This document shows, piece by piece, positions 6,810-14,313 of a DNA stretch of 26,053 bases. Origin of the DNA: an uncultured Bacteroidales bacterium (GTDB lineage: Bacteria; Bacteroidota; Bacteroidia; Bacteroidales; P3). The first letter of the stretch is position 1; each line of letters begins with the position of its first letter. The notes beneath the pieces were generated by a model that did no database searches, was not told the origin of the DNA, and was given only the letters and a program-made list of their open reading frames with translations. Position numbers and translations under genes: made by a program. The stretch spans positions 1 through 26,053 of the forward strand of contig CALGCG010000019.1 in NCBI GenBank assembly GCA_937884485.1, in the 5' to 3' direction.

Positions 6810-8605
6810 TCCACAGTCCATTTCAGGGGGTCGTCGTCGTCGCGACGGACGTAGTAGACGCCCTTGGGGAGACGGGGATTGAGGTCGTGGAGGCGTCCGG
6901 TGGCGACGAGACGGCCGTAGCGGTCGTACACGGTGCAGAGGTCGCTCTTGGGCAGGTCGAGGCCGAAGTACTGTGCGTATTCGTTCACCATGGCCTCGGG
7001 CTCGGTGCGCAGGAACTCGTCGATTACCTCCACGGCCATGCGCCATCGCACCATGGAGGAGGGCTTGTCGAAGCGGCGAATCTGGTAGGGCACCTCGCTC
7101 TCCACCTCATCGACCACCTGCTGGAGCAGGGCGCCGGAGCGGCGGTAGTCGAAGCGGGTGGCCACCAACTCGCGCAGTCGCGCCATGGAGGCCTCGAGGA
7201 AGGTGCGGTTGGCCAGGAGGCGGCGGAAGAGCAGTGTGGACTGCGGCGAGGTGTGCGACGTGGGGCCGGAGGCGCGGTAGGTCATGTAGTCGAGGATGGC
7301 GGCGTTGTCGGGGAAGGAGGCCAGGGCGCCGTCGGCGTCGAAGAATATCCAACGCCAGGGCCTGCCCTCGGCGGCCCACTGGCGCACGTTGCTCACGGGC
7401 CAGTCGTCGTTGAGGATGAGTATCTGCATGAGCATGTAGTCCATGACGGCGGCGGTGTCCACCTCGCTGCTGAGGCGGCCGAGGTCGGTGCCGTCGACCA
7501 GGAGCCACTGGCAGAGTGCGTCCCAACGCTCGGCGCTGCCGTTCTCCACCTCGTCGCCCCAATAGGCCAGGAGGTCCACCTCGCGGCTGTCCACGCCGTG
7601 GTGTTCCTCTATGTAGTGTTCGTCGGCTTTCTCCTCGAGGAAGTAGATGCCCCAATATTCGCCGTTGAGGAAGAGCACCACGGGGCGTGTGGCCAGGTTG
7701 TCGAAGCGCAGCGAGTCGGCCAGGTGCTGGCAGAGCCAGTCCTCGATGCCGGCGCCGCTCCAGGAGGTGCTCCAGGGGCGCAGCACCAGGCGGCGGTAGC
7801 TCTCGCGGCCCTCGGGGCCGAAGAAGGGGTAGTCGAAACGCTTGTCGCCGTACTCGCGGCGGGCATAGAGCGAAAGGCCTTTCTGCACCAGCACGCGCTG
7901 GCTGTTGCCGTGGATGCGCAGGCCACAGTCCTGCTCGGTGGCGCCGCCGTCGGGGGTATAGTAGGCGAAGGCCGCGGGACGTTCCCAGTGGCGGCCGCGC
8001 TGGAAGTAGTTGCCGGTGCTGTAGGCGTAGCGGCGGTCGAAGTACCAGCCGGGGACCATGAGACCTGTGTCGGCATCGAAGAGGCTGAGGGAGTCGGCAC
8101 AGAGCGACACCACAGGAAGGGCGATGCGGCGGTGGAGGAGGCTGTCGATGAGGTAGGCATGGGTGGTGACGGGAGAGCGCCGATAGCCCTCGGCGTCGAA
8201 GGCTGCCGCGCGCACCACTATGATGCGCTCCACGCTGTCGGGCGCATACCAGCGGTCCTCTGGCACATTGGGCACACGGAAGAGGGCGGAACGCGGGAGG
8301 CAGGCCGCGGAGAGGGGGATTGGGGCAGTGTAGGGGGTGTCGCACTCGGTGGGGGCGTTGCCGTTGAGGGTGTAGCGGATGGTGAAGGGTTCGCCCTCGG
8401 GGGCGTAGGCCAGCTGGAGGGCGAGGCTGAAGGTGTCGGCGTAGAAGCCGCCGGGGTGCGAGAAGTGCACCGTCTGGGCGTGAGCGGGAGTGAAGAATGA
8501 AAAAAGAAGAATGAAGAATAGGCTGAGCTGACTGGCGGCACACGTTCCATTCGCGGGCTGGCAGCCCGCGCCCCAACACCTCATTCTCCGTTCTTCATTC
8601 TTCAT
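6785..8605 (-). CDS. Secreted CotH-kinase-like protein
   Basis: About 606 residues. An N-terminal signal peptide (LSLFFILLFSFFTPAHAQ, ending near residue 44) is followed by a chitobiase-C-terminal/FN3-like domain (about 50-110; FTIRYTLNGNAPTECDTPYT). A CotH-like region comes next, with GLRIHGNSQRVLVQKGLSLY near residue 230 and NDDWPVSNVRQW...WIFFDADGALAS near 400-430. CotH proteins are atypical protein kinases, but the activity here is unproven. The end (VYDRYGRLVATG...LPKGVYYVRR) resembles a type IX secretion sorting domain, suggesting export to the cell surface. The start is uncertain: ATG at 8605 overlaps the helicase stop (TGATG), GTG at 8608 is also open, and the first 30 residues come from repeats. 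Confidence 0.82.
   Translation of the reverse strand: MKNEERRMRCWGAGCQPANGTCAASQLSLFFILLFSFFTPAHAQTVHFSHPGGFYADTFSLALQLAYAPEGEPFTIRYTLNGNAPTECDTPYTAPIPLSAACLPRSALFRVPNVPEDRWYAPDSVERIIVVRAAAFDAEGYRRSPVTTHAYLIDSLLHRRIALPVVSLCADSLSLFDADTGLMVPGWYFDRRYAYSTGNYFQRGRHWERPAAFAYYTPDGGATEQDCGLRIHGNSQRVLVQKGLSLYARREYGDKRFDYPFFGPEGRESYRRLVLRPWSTSWSGAGIEDWLCQHLADSLRFDNLATRPVVLFLNGEYWGIYFLEEKADEHYIEEHHGVDSREVDLLAYWGDEVENGSAERWDALCQWLLVDGTDLGRLSSEVDTAAVMDYMLMQILILNDDWPVSNVRQWAAEGRPWRWIFFDADGALASFPDNAAILDYMTYRASGPTSHTSPQSTLLFRRLLANRTFLEASMARLRELVATRFDYRRSGALLQQVVDEVESEVPYQIRRFDKPSSMVRWRMAVEVIDEFLRTEPEAMVNEYAQYFGLDLPKSDLCTVYDRYGRLVATGRLHDLNPRLPKGVYYVRRDDDDPLKWTVDQPLKTNP
8492..8603. repeat. Inverted GAAGAATGAAGAA repeats and a 19-bp palindrome
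   Basis: GAAGAATGAAGAA-type sequence at about 8492-8519 is inverted at 8591-8603. Between them lies CGCGGGCTG-G-CAGCCCGCG (8552-8570), a perfect palindrome with nine-base arms, like a REP element. Together they form the 5' end of the CotH-like gene, including its signal-peptide core. Confidence 0.8.
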
Positions 8606-10911
8606 CACTCTACCACGGAGAGCTTGGCGAATTTGAGCATCAGTTGCTTCTGGCCTACGCCCTCGAAAAAGACGGTGGCCTTGCGGGAGTCGCCGGCGCC
8701 CTCGACACCGAGCACCTTGCCGATGCCGAATTTCTCGTGGCTGACCTTCATGCCGGGCATGATGCTGTTGATTTCCGCTGGGCTGTTGACCACCGCCGGG
8801 CCGTGGTTGACGTAGGTGGGGGCAGCTTTCTTCTTGAAGCGGGCCTGCGGTTCGGGCGCGGGTTTGCCGGCGTTGAAGAAGGCGCGCGGCAGGGTGCCGG
8901 GCTCGGGCGTGCTGCGGCGCACGGAGGGAATCTCGATGTACTGCGGGTCTATCTCCTCCACGAAGCGGCTCACCTCGCCGCCCATGCGCTGGCCGTTGTT
9001 GAAGCGCGTCTGGGCGTAGCTGAGGGTCACCTGCTTCTCGGCGCGTGTCACGGCGACGTAGAACAGGCGGCGTTCCTCCTCCAGCTCGGCGCGGCTGCTG
9101 GCCAGGAACGAGGGGAAGAGCTGCTCCTCCATGCCGACGACGTAGACGTAGGGGAACTCCAGTCCCTTGGCGGCGTGGATGGTCATCAGGGAGACCTTGT
9201 TGGCGTCCTTGTCTTTGTCCTTGTCCTCGGAGGTGTAGAGGAGTACCTGCTGCAGGAACTCGTCGAGGGTGCGGAAGGGCTTGGACGGGGCCTCCTGAGC
9301 CTCCGGTCCTTCGGGAATCTCCTGTTCATCCTCGCAAAACTCCTGGACGCTGTTCATGAGCTCGTCGATGTTCTCTATGCGTTCGGCGCTTTCGGGGTCG
9401 TCCTCCTCGCGGAGGGCTTTGATGATGCCGCTGGCGTAGACTATCTGCTTGGCCAGGGTGAAGGCGTCGACCGAGGGCACCTGGCTCTCGAAGCGCTTGA
9501 TCATGTAGACGAACTCCGTGATTTTCTGCACGGCGCCGCTCTGGATGGGGAGGCCGAAGGACTGGATGTTCTCCAGCACGGTCCAGATGCTGATGTCGTT
9601 GTCGGCCGCCGCCACGCGGATTTTGTCCATGGTGGTTTGGCCGATGCCTCGGGTGGGATAGTTGATGATGCGCACGAGGCTTTCGTCGTCGTGGGGGTTG
9701 ATGGCCAGGCGGAGGTAGGCCAGGACATCCTTCACCTCGCGGCGGCCATAGAACGAGAGTCCCTGGTAGATCTTGTAGGGGATGTTCATCTTGCGCAGCG
9801 CATCCTCGATGGAGCGCGAGAGGGAGTTCTGACGGTAGAGCACGGCGAAGTCGCGGAATTCGGCGTCCTCGCCGAGGCGGAAATTCTGGATGGAGTCGGC
9901 CACGCGCATGCCCTCGTCCTTCTCGTCGACAGCGCGGATGAGGCGTATGCGGTTGCCCACGCCGTTGTCGCTCCAGAGTTCCTTCTGTATCTGGTCGCGG
10001 TTGCGGCTGATGATGCTGTTGGCGGCGTTGACGATATTCTGCGTGGAGCGGTAGTTCTGCTCCAGCTTGAAGAGGTGCATGTCGGGGTAGTCGCGCTTGA
10101 AGTTGAAGATGTTCTGTATGTTGGCCCCGCGGAAGGCGTAGATGCTCTGTGCGTCGTCGCCGACGACACAGATGTTCTGGTTGCGGGCGGCGAGTTTCTT
10201 GACGATGAGGTACTGCGCGTAGTTGGTGTCCTGGTACTCGTCCACCATGATGTACTGGAAGCGTTGCTGGTACTTCAGCAGCACGTCGGGGAAGTCGCGC
10301 AGGAGAATGTTCATGTTGAAGAGCAGGTCGTCGAAGTCCATGGCGTTGCTATTGTGGAGGCGCTGGTCGTACATGACGTAGATCTGGCCGATGGCGGGAC
10401 GCTTGGAGTCAATGTCGGTCTGGTAGATTTCGGGGTTCTCCTGGTAGTCCTTGGGCGAAAGGAGGTTGCTCTTGGCCATGGAGATGCGGTTGAGCACGAA
10501 GGAGGGCTTGTAGGTCTTGGGGTCGAGGTTGAGCTGCTTGACGATTTGCTTGATGGCGGCCTTGGAGTCGTCGGTGTCATAGATGGTGAAGCTGGAGGTG
10601 TAGCCCAGCTTGGAGGCCTCGGCGCGCAGCACACGGGCGAAGATGCTGTGGAAGGTGCCCATCCACAGGTTGCGGCCCTCGCCGCCCACGAGCTTGATGA
10701 TACGCTCCTTCATCTCGTTGGCGGCCTTGTTGGTGAAGGTCAGCGCCAGGATGTGGAAGGGGTCGACGCCCAGCTCCATGAGGTGGGCTATGCGGTAGGT
10801 CAGCGTGCGGGTCTTGCCGCTGCCGGCACCGGCGATAATCATCACGGGGCCGTCGGTGCATGCCGCCGCCTCGCGCTGAGGTTCATTCAGTTGGTCAAGC
10901 AGTTCACTCAT
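8605..10911 (-). CDS. pcrA: ATP-dependent DNA helicase, UvrD/PcrA family
   Basis: A superfamily 1A 3'-to-5' helicase for repair and for clearing RecA or stalled forks. The 768 residues show the Q motif LNEPQREAA (8-16), Walker A AGAGSGKT (27-34), Walker B DEYQDTN (224-230), motif III GDDAQSIYAFRGA (251-263), QNYRST (motif IV) and the motif VI region VAVTRAEKQVTLSYA. The last 50 residues (MKVSHEKFGIGKVLGVEG...) form the Tudor-like tail of PcrA/UvrD. The start at 10911 gives MSELLDQLNEPQREA, the standard N-terminus. A promoter box lies 24 bases upstream. CotH and dtd follow downstream and may share the transcript. Confidence 0.97.
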   Translation of the reverse strand: MSELLDQLNEPQREAAACTDGPVMIIAGAGSGKTRTLTYRIAHLMELGVDPFHILALTFTNKAANEMKERIIKLVGGEGRNLWMGTFHSIFARVLRAEASKLGYTSSFTIYDTDDSKAAIKQIVKQLNLDPKTYKPSFVLNRISMAKSNLLSPKDYQENPEIYQTDIDSKRPAIGQIYVMYDQRLHNSNAMDFDDLLFNMNILLRDFPDVLLKYQQRFQYIMVDEYQDTNYAQYLIVKKLAARNQNICVVGDDAQSIYAFRGANIQNIFNFKRDYPDMHLFKLEQNYRSTQNIVNAANSIISRNRDQIQKELWSDNGVGNRIRLIRAVDEKDEGMRVADSIQNFRLGEDAEFRDFAVLYRQNSLSRSIEDALRKMNIPYKIYQGLSFYGRREVKDVLAYLRLAINPHDDESLVRIINYPTRGIGQTTMDKIRVAAADNDISIWTVLENIQSFGLPIQSGAVQKITEFVYMIKRFESQVPSVDAFTLAKQIVYASGIIKALREEDDPESAERIENIDELMNSVQEFCEDEQEIPEGPEAQEAPSKPFRTLDEFLQQVLLYTSEDKDKDKDANKVSLMTIHAAKGLEFPYVYVVGMEEQLFPSFLASSRAELEEERRLFYVAVTRAEKQVTLSYAQTRFNNGQRMGGEVSRFVEEIDPQYIEIPSVRRSTPEPGTLPRAFFNAGKPAPEPQARFKKKAAPTYVNHGPAVVNSPAEINSIMPGMKVSHEKFGIGKVLGVEGAGDSRKATVFFEGVGQKQLMLKFAKLSVVE

Positions 10912-10934
10912 TTCTTATGTCGAATTTGAAACTG

Positions 10935-10942
10935 CAAAGATA
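10935..10942 (-). promoter_or_regulatory. Promoter -7 box of helicase gene
   Basis: On the minus strand this reads TATCTTTG followed by CA, the consensus -7 box, 24 bases before the start. The expected TTTG box region is occupied by the AATTGAAAATT repeat and is not a clear match. Confidence 0.7.
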
Positions 10943-10961
10943 CGAAGAAAATTGAAAATTG

Positions 10962-11016
10962 AGAATTGAAAATTGAAAATATCAAGCACGCAGGCATAAT
11001 TTCAATTTTCAATTCT
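10962..11016. repeat. Inverted AATTGAAAATT repeat between yigZ and pcrA
   Basis: AGAATTGAAAATTGAAAAT (10962-10980) is inverted at 10998-11016 with one mismatch and a 17-base spacer. It overlaps the last base pairs of the yigZ stop codon. It could form a hairpin ending yigZ. The same sequence type occurs inside prmC. Confidence 0.85.
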
Positions 11017-11617
11017 AAACCACTTCTATCTTCACCGTCCGCAGGTTGGCCACAGCGTCGTAGAAGCGCACGGAGAGCGACTGGCGGATGCCCACCTCGA
11101 GCGAGCAGTCGAGGTCGTACTGCTGGTTCTCGGGCCTGAGGTCGTAGTCCTTCAGTATGCGCATCACGTCGTTCATGGTCTCGTAGCGGAACGAGAGGCG
11201 GTAGCGGTAGTCGATGGTTTTCTCGACGATGGTGGCGTGGTCGATGGCGTCGCGGGCGGCGGTCTTGTAGGCGTTGGCCAGGCCGCTGGCGCCGAGGAGT
11301 ATGCCGCCGAAGTAGCGGACGACGACGATGAGCGTGTCCGTCAGGTCGGCACTCAGCAGCTGCCCGTGGATGGGGCGTCCGCCGGTGCCGCTGGGCTCGC
11401 CGTCGTCGTTGGCGCGGAAGGCGTCCTTGCGCGGGCCGAGGATGTAGGCGTAGCAATGGTGGCGGGCGTCGAAGTAGTCCTTGCGCAGCTGCTCCAGACG
11501 GGCTTTCACCTCCTCCTGGCTGTGCACCGGATAGGCGAAGGCCAGGAACTTGCTCCCTTTCTCCTTGTAGAGGCCCTCGGCGGGGGCGCTGATGGTTCTG
11601 TAGGTATCGTCAAACAT
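11015..11617 (-). CDS. yigZ: YigZ/IMPACT family protein
   Basis: A UPF0029/IMPACT family protein of 200 residues. The N-terminal IMPACT domain (about 10-120) carries the family signature DDGEPSGTGGRPI followed by VVVRYFGG and LGASGLANAYK. The C-terminal part (about 130-200) is the smaller ferredoxin-like DUF1949 domain. Bacterial members have no settled function; links to translation or RNA binding have been proposed. The frame is open further upstream, but the ATG at 11617 comes just after a full promoter on the minus strand and gives the usual short N-terminus ahead of the domain. The gene stands alone, divergent from the fucosidase. Confidence 0.93.
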   Translation of the reverse strand: MFDDTYRTISAPAEGLYKEKGSKFLAFAYPVHSQEEVKARLEQLRKDYFDARHHCYAYILGPRKDAFRANDDGEPSGTGGRPIHGQLLSADLTDTLIVVVRYFGGILLGASGLANAYKTAARDAIDHATIVEKTIDYRYRLSFRYETMNDVMRILKDYDLRPENQQYDLDCSLEVGIRQSLSVRFYDAVANLRTVKIEVV

Positions 11618-11622
11618 GGCTG

Positions 11623-11653
11623 CAAAGATACGCATATTTCCCGACCCGACAAA
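11623..11653 (-). promoter_or_regulatory. Promoter of yigZ
   Basis: On the minus strand TTTG (11650-11653) and TATCTTTG (11623-11630) are separated by 19 bases, a full consensus promoter. The leader is only a few bases long. Confidence 0.8.
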
Positions 11654-11660
11654 AATATTT

Positions 11661-11691
11661 TTTGCCGTCACGCGGAATTTTCGTATTTTTG
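11661..11691 (+). promoter_or_regulatory. Promoter of fucosidase gene
   Basis: TTTG (11661-11664) and TATTTTTG (11684-11691) are 19 bases apart. It lies back to back with the yigZ promoter; the two TTTG boxes are separated by seven bases. Confidence 0.8.
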
Positions 11692-11718
11692 CAGTCGTTA
11701 TACCATCACACCGACGCA

Positions 11719-13515
11719 ATGAAACACCTACTGACGATAGCCCTCCTCCTCTGCCCTCTCGCCCTGCGTGCGCAGACGGTGGAGCCCACCTGGCAAAGCC
11801 TCAACCAGCGCCCCTACCCCCAATGGTTTTCCGACGCCAAGCTGGGCATCTTCGTCCATTGGGGCCTCTACTCCGTGCCCGCCTACGCCGGCAAGGAGGG
11901 CTACGGCGAATGGCTCTACAAGGGGCTCCTCTCCCGCGACCCCGGACGCCTCCGCGCCATGTCCTACTACGCCGACACCACGCTGCCGGTGCGCGAAATG
12001 TACGCCCAGCTCACCCGCCACTGGCACGCCGAGCTGTGGCAGCCCGACGAGTGGGCGCAGATGTTCCGCGACGCCGGAGCGCAATACGTCCTCCTCGTCA
12101 CCAAGCACCACGACGGCTACTCCCTCTGGGACGACCCCTGCCAGCCCCAGTGGAACAGCACCATGAGCGGCCCGCGGCGCAACATCGTCGAAGAACTCAC
12201 CGCCGCCGTGCGCCGCGCAGGCCTCCGCATGGGCTTCTACTACTCCCTGCCCGAATGGAGCAACCCCCTGCACCGCTGGACCCTCGACCCCAACGACAGC
12301 ATCGGCCGCTACGTCCAAACCTACATGATTCCCCAATTCAAAGACCTCGTGTCGCGCTACCGGCCCGACGCCATCTTCGCCGACGGCGACTGGGACTTCA
12401 CCCCCGAACAGCTCCATTCCACCGAGCTCATCGCCTGGTACTACAACACCGTCGGCCCCGACGCCATCGTCAACGACCGCTGGGGACAAGGCACCCAGCA
12501 CGGCTTCAAGACCCCGGAATACAGCGCCGGCATCGACGTCACCGACCGGCCCTGGGCCGAATGCCGCGGCATAGGCCGCAGCTTCGGACTCAACCGCAAC
12601 GAGGACCTGGCGGGCTACCTCACCTCCACGGCCCTCATACAGCACTTCTGCGAGCTCGTGGCCCACGGCGGCGGCCTCACCCTCAACGTCGGACCCGCCG
12701 CCGACGGCCACATCCCCCTCATCCAGCAGGAACGCCTGCGCGACCTCGGCCAGTGGCTGAAGGTCAACGGCGAAGCCATCTACGGCACCCATCCACGGAC
12801 CATCCCGGCCTCATGCGGAGAGAATCGAATGATCATCAGCAAGCATGCCACCCGCACGATAGCACCCATGCCGCCCTCTGGCACCATCGACTTCGACTGG
12901 GTGCGCAACGCCCCCCTGCAGAACATGCCCGTCGACGACTTCACCATCCACTGGCAAGGCATCTACAACGCTTCCGACAAGGGATGGTACCAGTTCAAAG
13001 CCGAGGCCGACGATGAGATGACAGTCGTCTACCATGGCGACACCATCCTATATTACAACCATGCATGGGCAGAGAACAAGCCCGGCACCAGGGTACTGCT
13101 AAAACAGAACCAAGAGATAGCGCTGGATGTGTGGTACCGGGAGAAAGACCTGGAGGCCAAAGCCGCGCTGTATGTCAGCACCGACGGTGAGAACTATGTC
13201 CCTGCAGATGGAGAATGGCACGGCACCGCCACGTGGCAGCGCACCATCCGCTGCTTCACGCAGAAAGGCGACAACCTCTACGTCATCGAGTTCGAGCGCC
13301 CCGGCCCCACGCTGACCATCCCCGACATGCCGCGCCTGCCGAAAGGCACCGCCGTCACCCTCCTCGGCACCACGGGCAACATAACATGGCGCCAGAAAAA
13401 GGACGGCGCCCTCGTCCTCGACCTCAGCAACCTCAGCACCAAGGAACTCAACGCCCTCGACCACGCCTGGGTGTTCAAAATCAATCATGGAGCGCCGGCA
13501 TCCTGCCGGCAATAA
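11719..13515 (+). CDS. GH29 alpha-L-fucosidase with inserted PA14-like domain
   Basis: This enzyme should release L-fucose from glycans, probably in the periplasm or at the surface. The 598 residues start with a signal peptide (MKHLLTIALLLCPLALRA, cut before Q19). The GH29 domain follows: WFSDAKLGIFVHWGLYSVPA, KHHDGYSLWD, the likely nucleophile D222 in FADGDWD, and LNVGPAADG. After NGEAIYGT a PA14-like domain is inserted (about 370-495; GWYQFKAEADDEM...). The fucosidase C-terminal beta domain then resumes (IRCFTQKGDNLYVIEF...VTLLG). The ATG at 11719 is chosen because it opens the signal peptide and follows the promoter. The last residues (GAPASCRQ) are encoded by a REP-like palindrome. YbaK follows 13 bases later. 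Confidence 0.93.
   Translation: MKHLLTIALLLCPLALRAQTVEPTWQSLNQRPYPQWFSDAKLGIFVHWGLYSVPAYAGKEGYGEWLYKGLLSRDPGRLRAMSYYADTTLPVREMYAQLTRHWHAELWQPDEWAQMFRDAGAQYVLLVTKHHDGYSLWDDPCQPQWNSTMSGPRRNIVEELTAAVRRAGLRMGFYYSLPEWSNPLHRWTLDPNDSIGRYVQTYMIPQFKDLVSRYRPDAIFADGDWDFTPEQLHSTELIAWYYNTVGPDAIVNDRWGQGTQHGFKTPEYSAGIDVTDRPWAECRGIGRSFGLNRNEDLAGYLTSTALIQHFCELVAHGGGLTLNVGPAADGHIPLIQQERLRDLGQWLKVNGEAIYGTHPRTIPASCGENRMIISKHATRTIAPMPPSGTIDFDWVRNAPLQNMPVDDFTIHWQGIYNASDKGWYQFKAEADDEMTVVYHGDTILYYNHAWAENKPGTRVLLKQNQEIALDVWYREKDLEAKAALYVSTDGENYVPADGEWHGTATWQRTIRCFTQKGDNLYVIEFERPGPTLTIPDMPRLPKGTAVTLLGTTGNITWRQKKDGALVLDLSNLSTKELNALDHAWVFKINHGAPASCRQ
13494..13510. repeat. REP-like palindrome at fucosidase 3' end
   Basis: GCCGGCA-TCC-TGCCGGC has perfect seven-base arms and sits within the last codons of the fucosidase gene. 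It resembles the palindrome at 8552-8570 in design. It may stabilise or attenuate the transcript before ybaK. Confidence 0.65.
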
Positions 13516-13528
13516 AACGGAACAACAC

Positions 13529-14014
13529 ATGAAAATCAATAAAACCAACGCCGCACGGCTGCTCGACCAGCTGAAGATAGCCTACGAACTCATCCCCTAC
13601 GAGGTCGACGAGAACGACCTCGGCGCCCAGCACATCGCCGCCCAGCTCGGCCAGCCCATCGAACGGCTCTTCAAAACCCTCGTGCTGCGGGGAGACAAAA
13701 CGGGCCTCGTCGTCTGCGTCATCCCCGGCGCCGAGGAGGTGGACCTCAAGAAGGCCGCCCGCGTCACCGGCAACAAGAAACTGGAGATGATCCACGTCAA
13801 GGAACTCCTCCCCCTCACGGGCTACATCCGCGGCGGCTGCTCCCCCATCGGCATGAAGAAAGCGCTGCCCACCTGGTTCCACGAGAGCATCATGCTGTAC
13901 GACCACATCTACTGCAGTGCCGGCCTGCGCGGCCTCCAGTTCCGCCTGGCCCCGCAGGACCTCGTCCGCGCCGCCCGCGGCCAGCTGGCCGACCTCATCG
14001 TAATGAATGGTTAA
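13529..14014 (+). CDS. ybaK: YbaK/EbsC family Cys-tRNA(Pro) deacylase
   Basis: YbaK-type proteins hydrolyse cysteine mischarged onto tRNA-Pro, or related mischarged tRNAs. The 161 residues show the family layout: an N-terminal KTNAARLLDQLKIAYEL, the conserved lysine in RLFKTLVLRG (around residue 50), VCVIPGAEEVDLKKAA, and the glycine-rich GYIRGGCSPIGMKK loop near 100-112. It starts 13 bases after the fucosidase stop without a visible promoter, so it is probably cotranscribed. The palindromic element at 14067 follows and may end the transcript. With dtd it is the second tRNA-editing enzyme in the window. Confidence 0.95.
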   Translation: MKINKTNAARLLDQLKIAYELIPYEVDENDLGAQHIAAQLGQPIERLFKTLVLRGDKTGLVVCVIPGAEEVDLKKAARVTGNKKLEMIHVKELLPLTGYIRGGCSPIGMKKALPTWFHESIMLYDHIYCSAGLRGLQFRLAPQDLVRAARGQLADLIVMNG

Positions 14015-14066
14015 GAAATTGCCGAGTCTCCCCTCCCCCTCCGACAGCCACCCGATTCGCCCCCGA

Positions 14067-14204
14067 TTCGCCCCTTCTTCGGCCCTTCTTATATAGTTCT
14101 TATATCGTTCACATATAGTTCTTATATAGTTCTTATATACAATATATAGGAACTATATAAGAAGTATATAAGAACTATATAGGAAGGGCCGAATTGGGGG
14201 CGAA
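14067..14204. repeat. Palindromic AT-rich element, copy 3
   Basis: A complete copy of 138 bp. The left arm (14067-14089, ending GGCCCTTCT) is inverted at 14182-14204 (GGAAGGGCCGAATTGGGGGCGAA) with some mismatches. The centre is made of TTATATAGTTC repeats and TATATAGGAACTATATAA. It lies 52 bases after the ybaK stop. Confidence 0.85.
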
Positions 14205-14302
14205 GTCGGGGCGGAGCCGGGGCCTGCCGGGGCGGAGCGGAAAGTATATTTTTGCATCCGTACAACATTCTTCTTTTTTCGGCGTTATGAGCGTAAGATA
14301 TA
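14127..14302 (+). repeat. Duplicate of the thyA upstream region
   Basis: This stretch aligns without gaps to 1-176, with about 11 differences by eye. It covers the right half of the palindromic element, a G-rich spacer, the TATTTTTG promoter box (14247-14254) and the leader up to just before the start codon. The similarity stops at the coding sequences. Confidence 0.9.
14247..14254 (+). promoter_or_regulatory. Promoter -7 box of secreted protein gene
   Basis: TATTTTTG followed by CATCC, identical to the thyA promoter box at 121-128. The TTTG box is again not evident. Confidence 0.65.
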
Positions 14303-14313
14303 CAAAAAGATGA
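14287..14313 (+). other. Possible eight-codon leader ORF
   Basis: ATG at 14287 encodes MSVRYTKR and stops in a TGA that overlaps the start codon of the next gene (ATGA). The equivalent ATG at 161, ahead of thyA, opens a long out-of-frame ORF instead. Whether it is translated is unknown. Confidence 0.25.
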
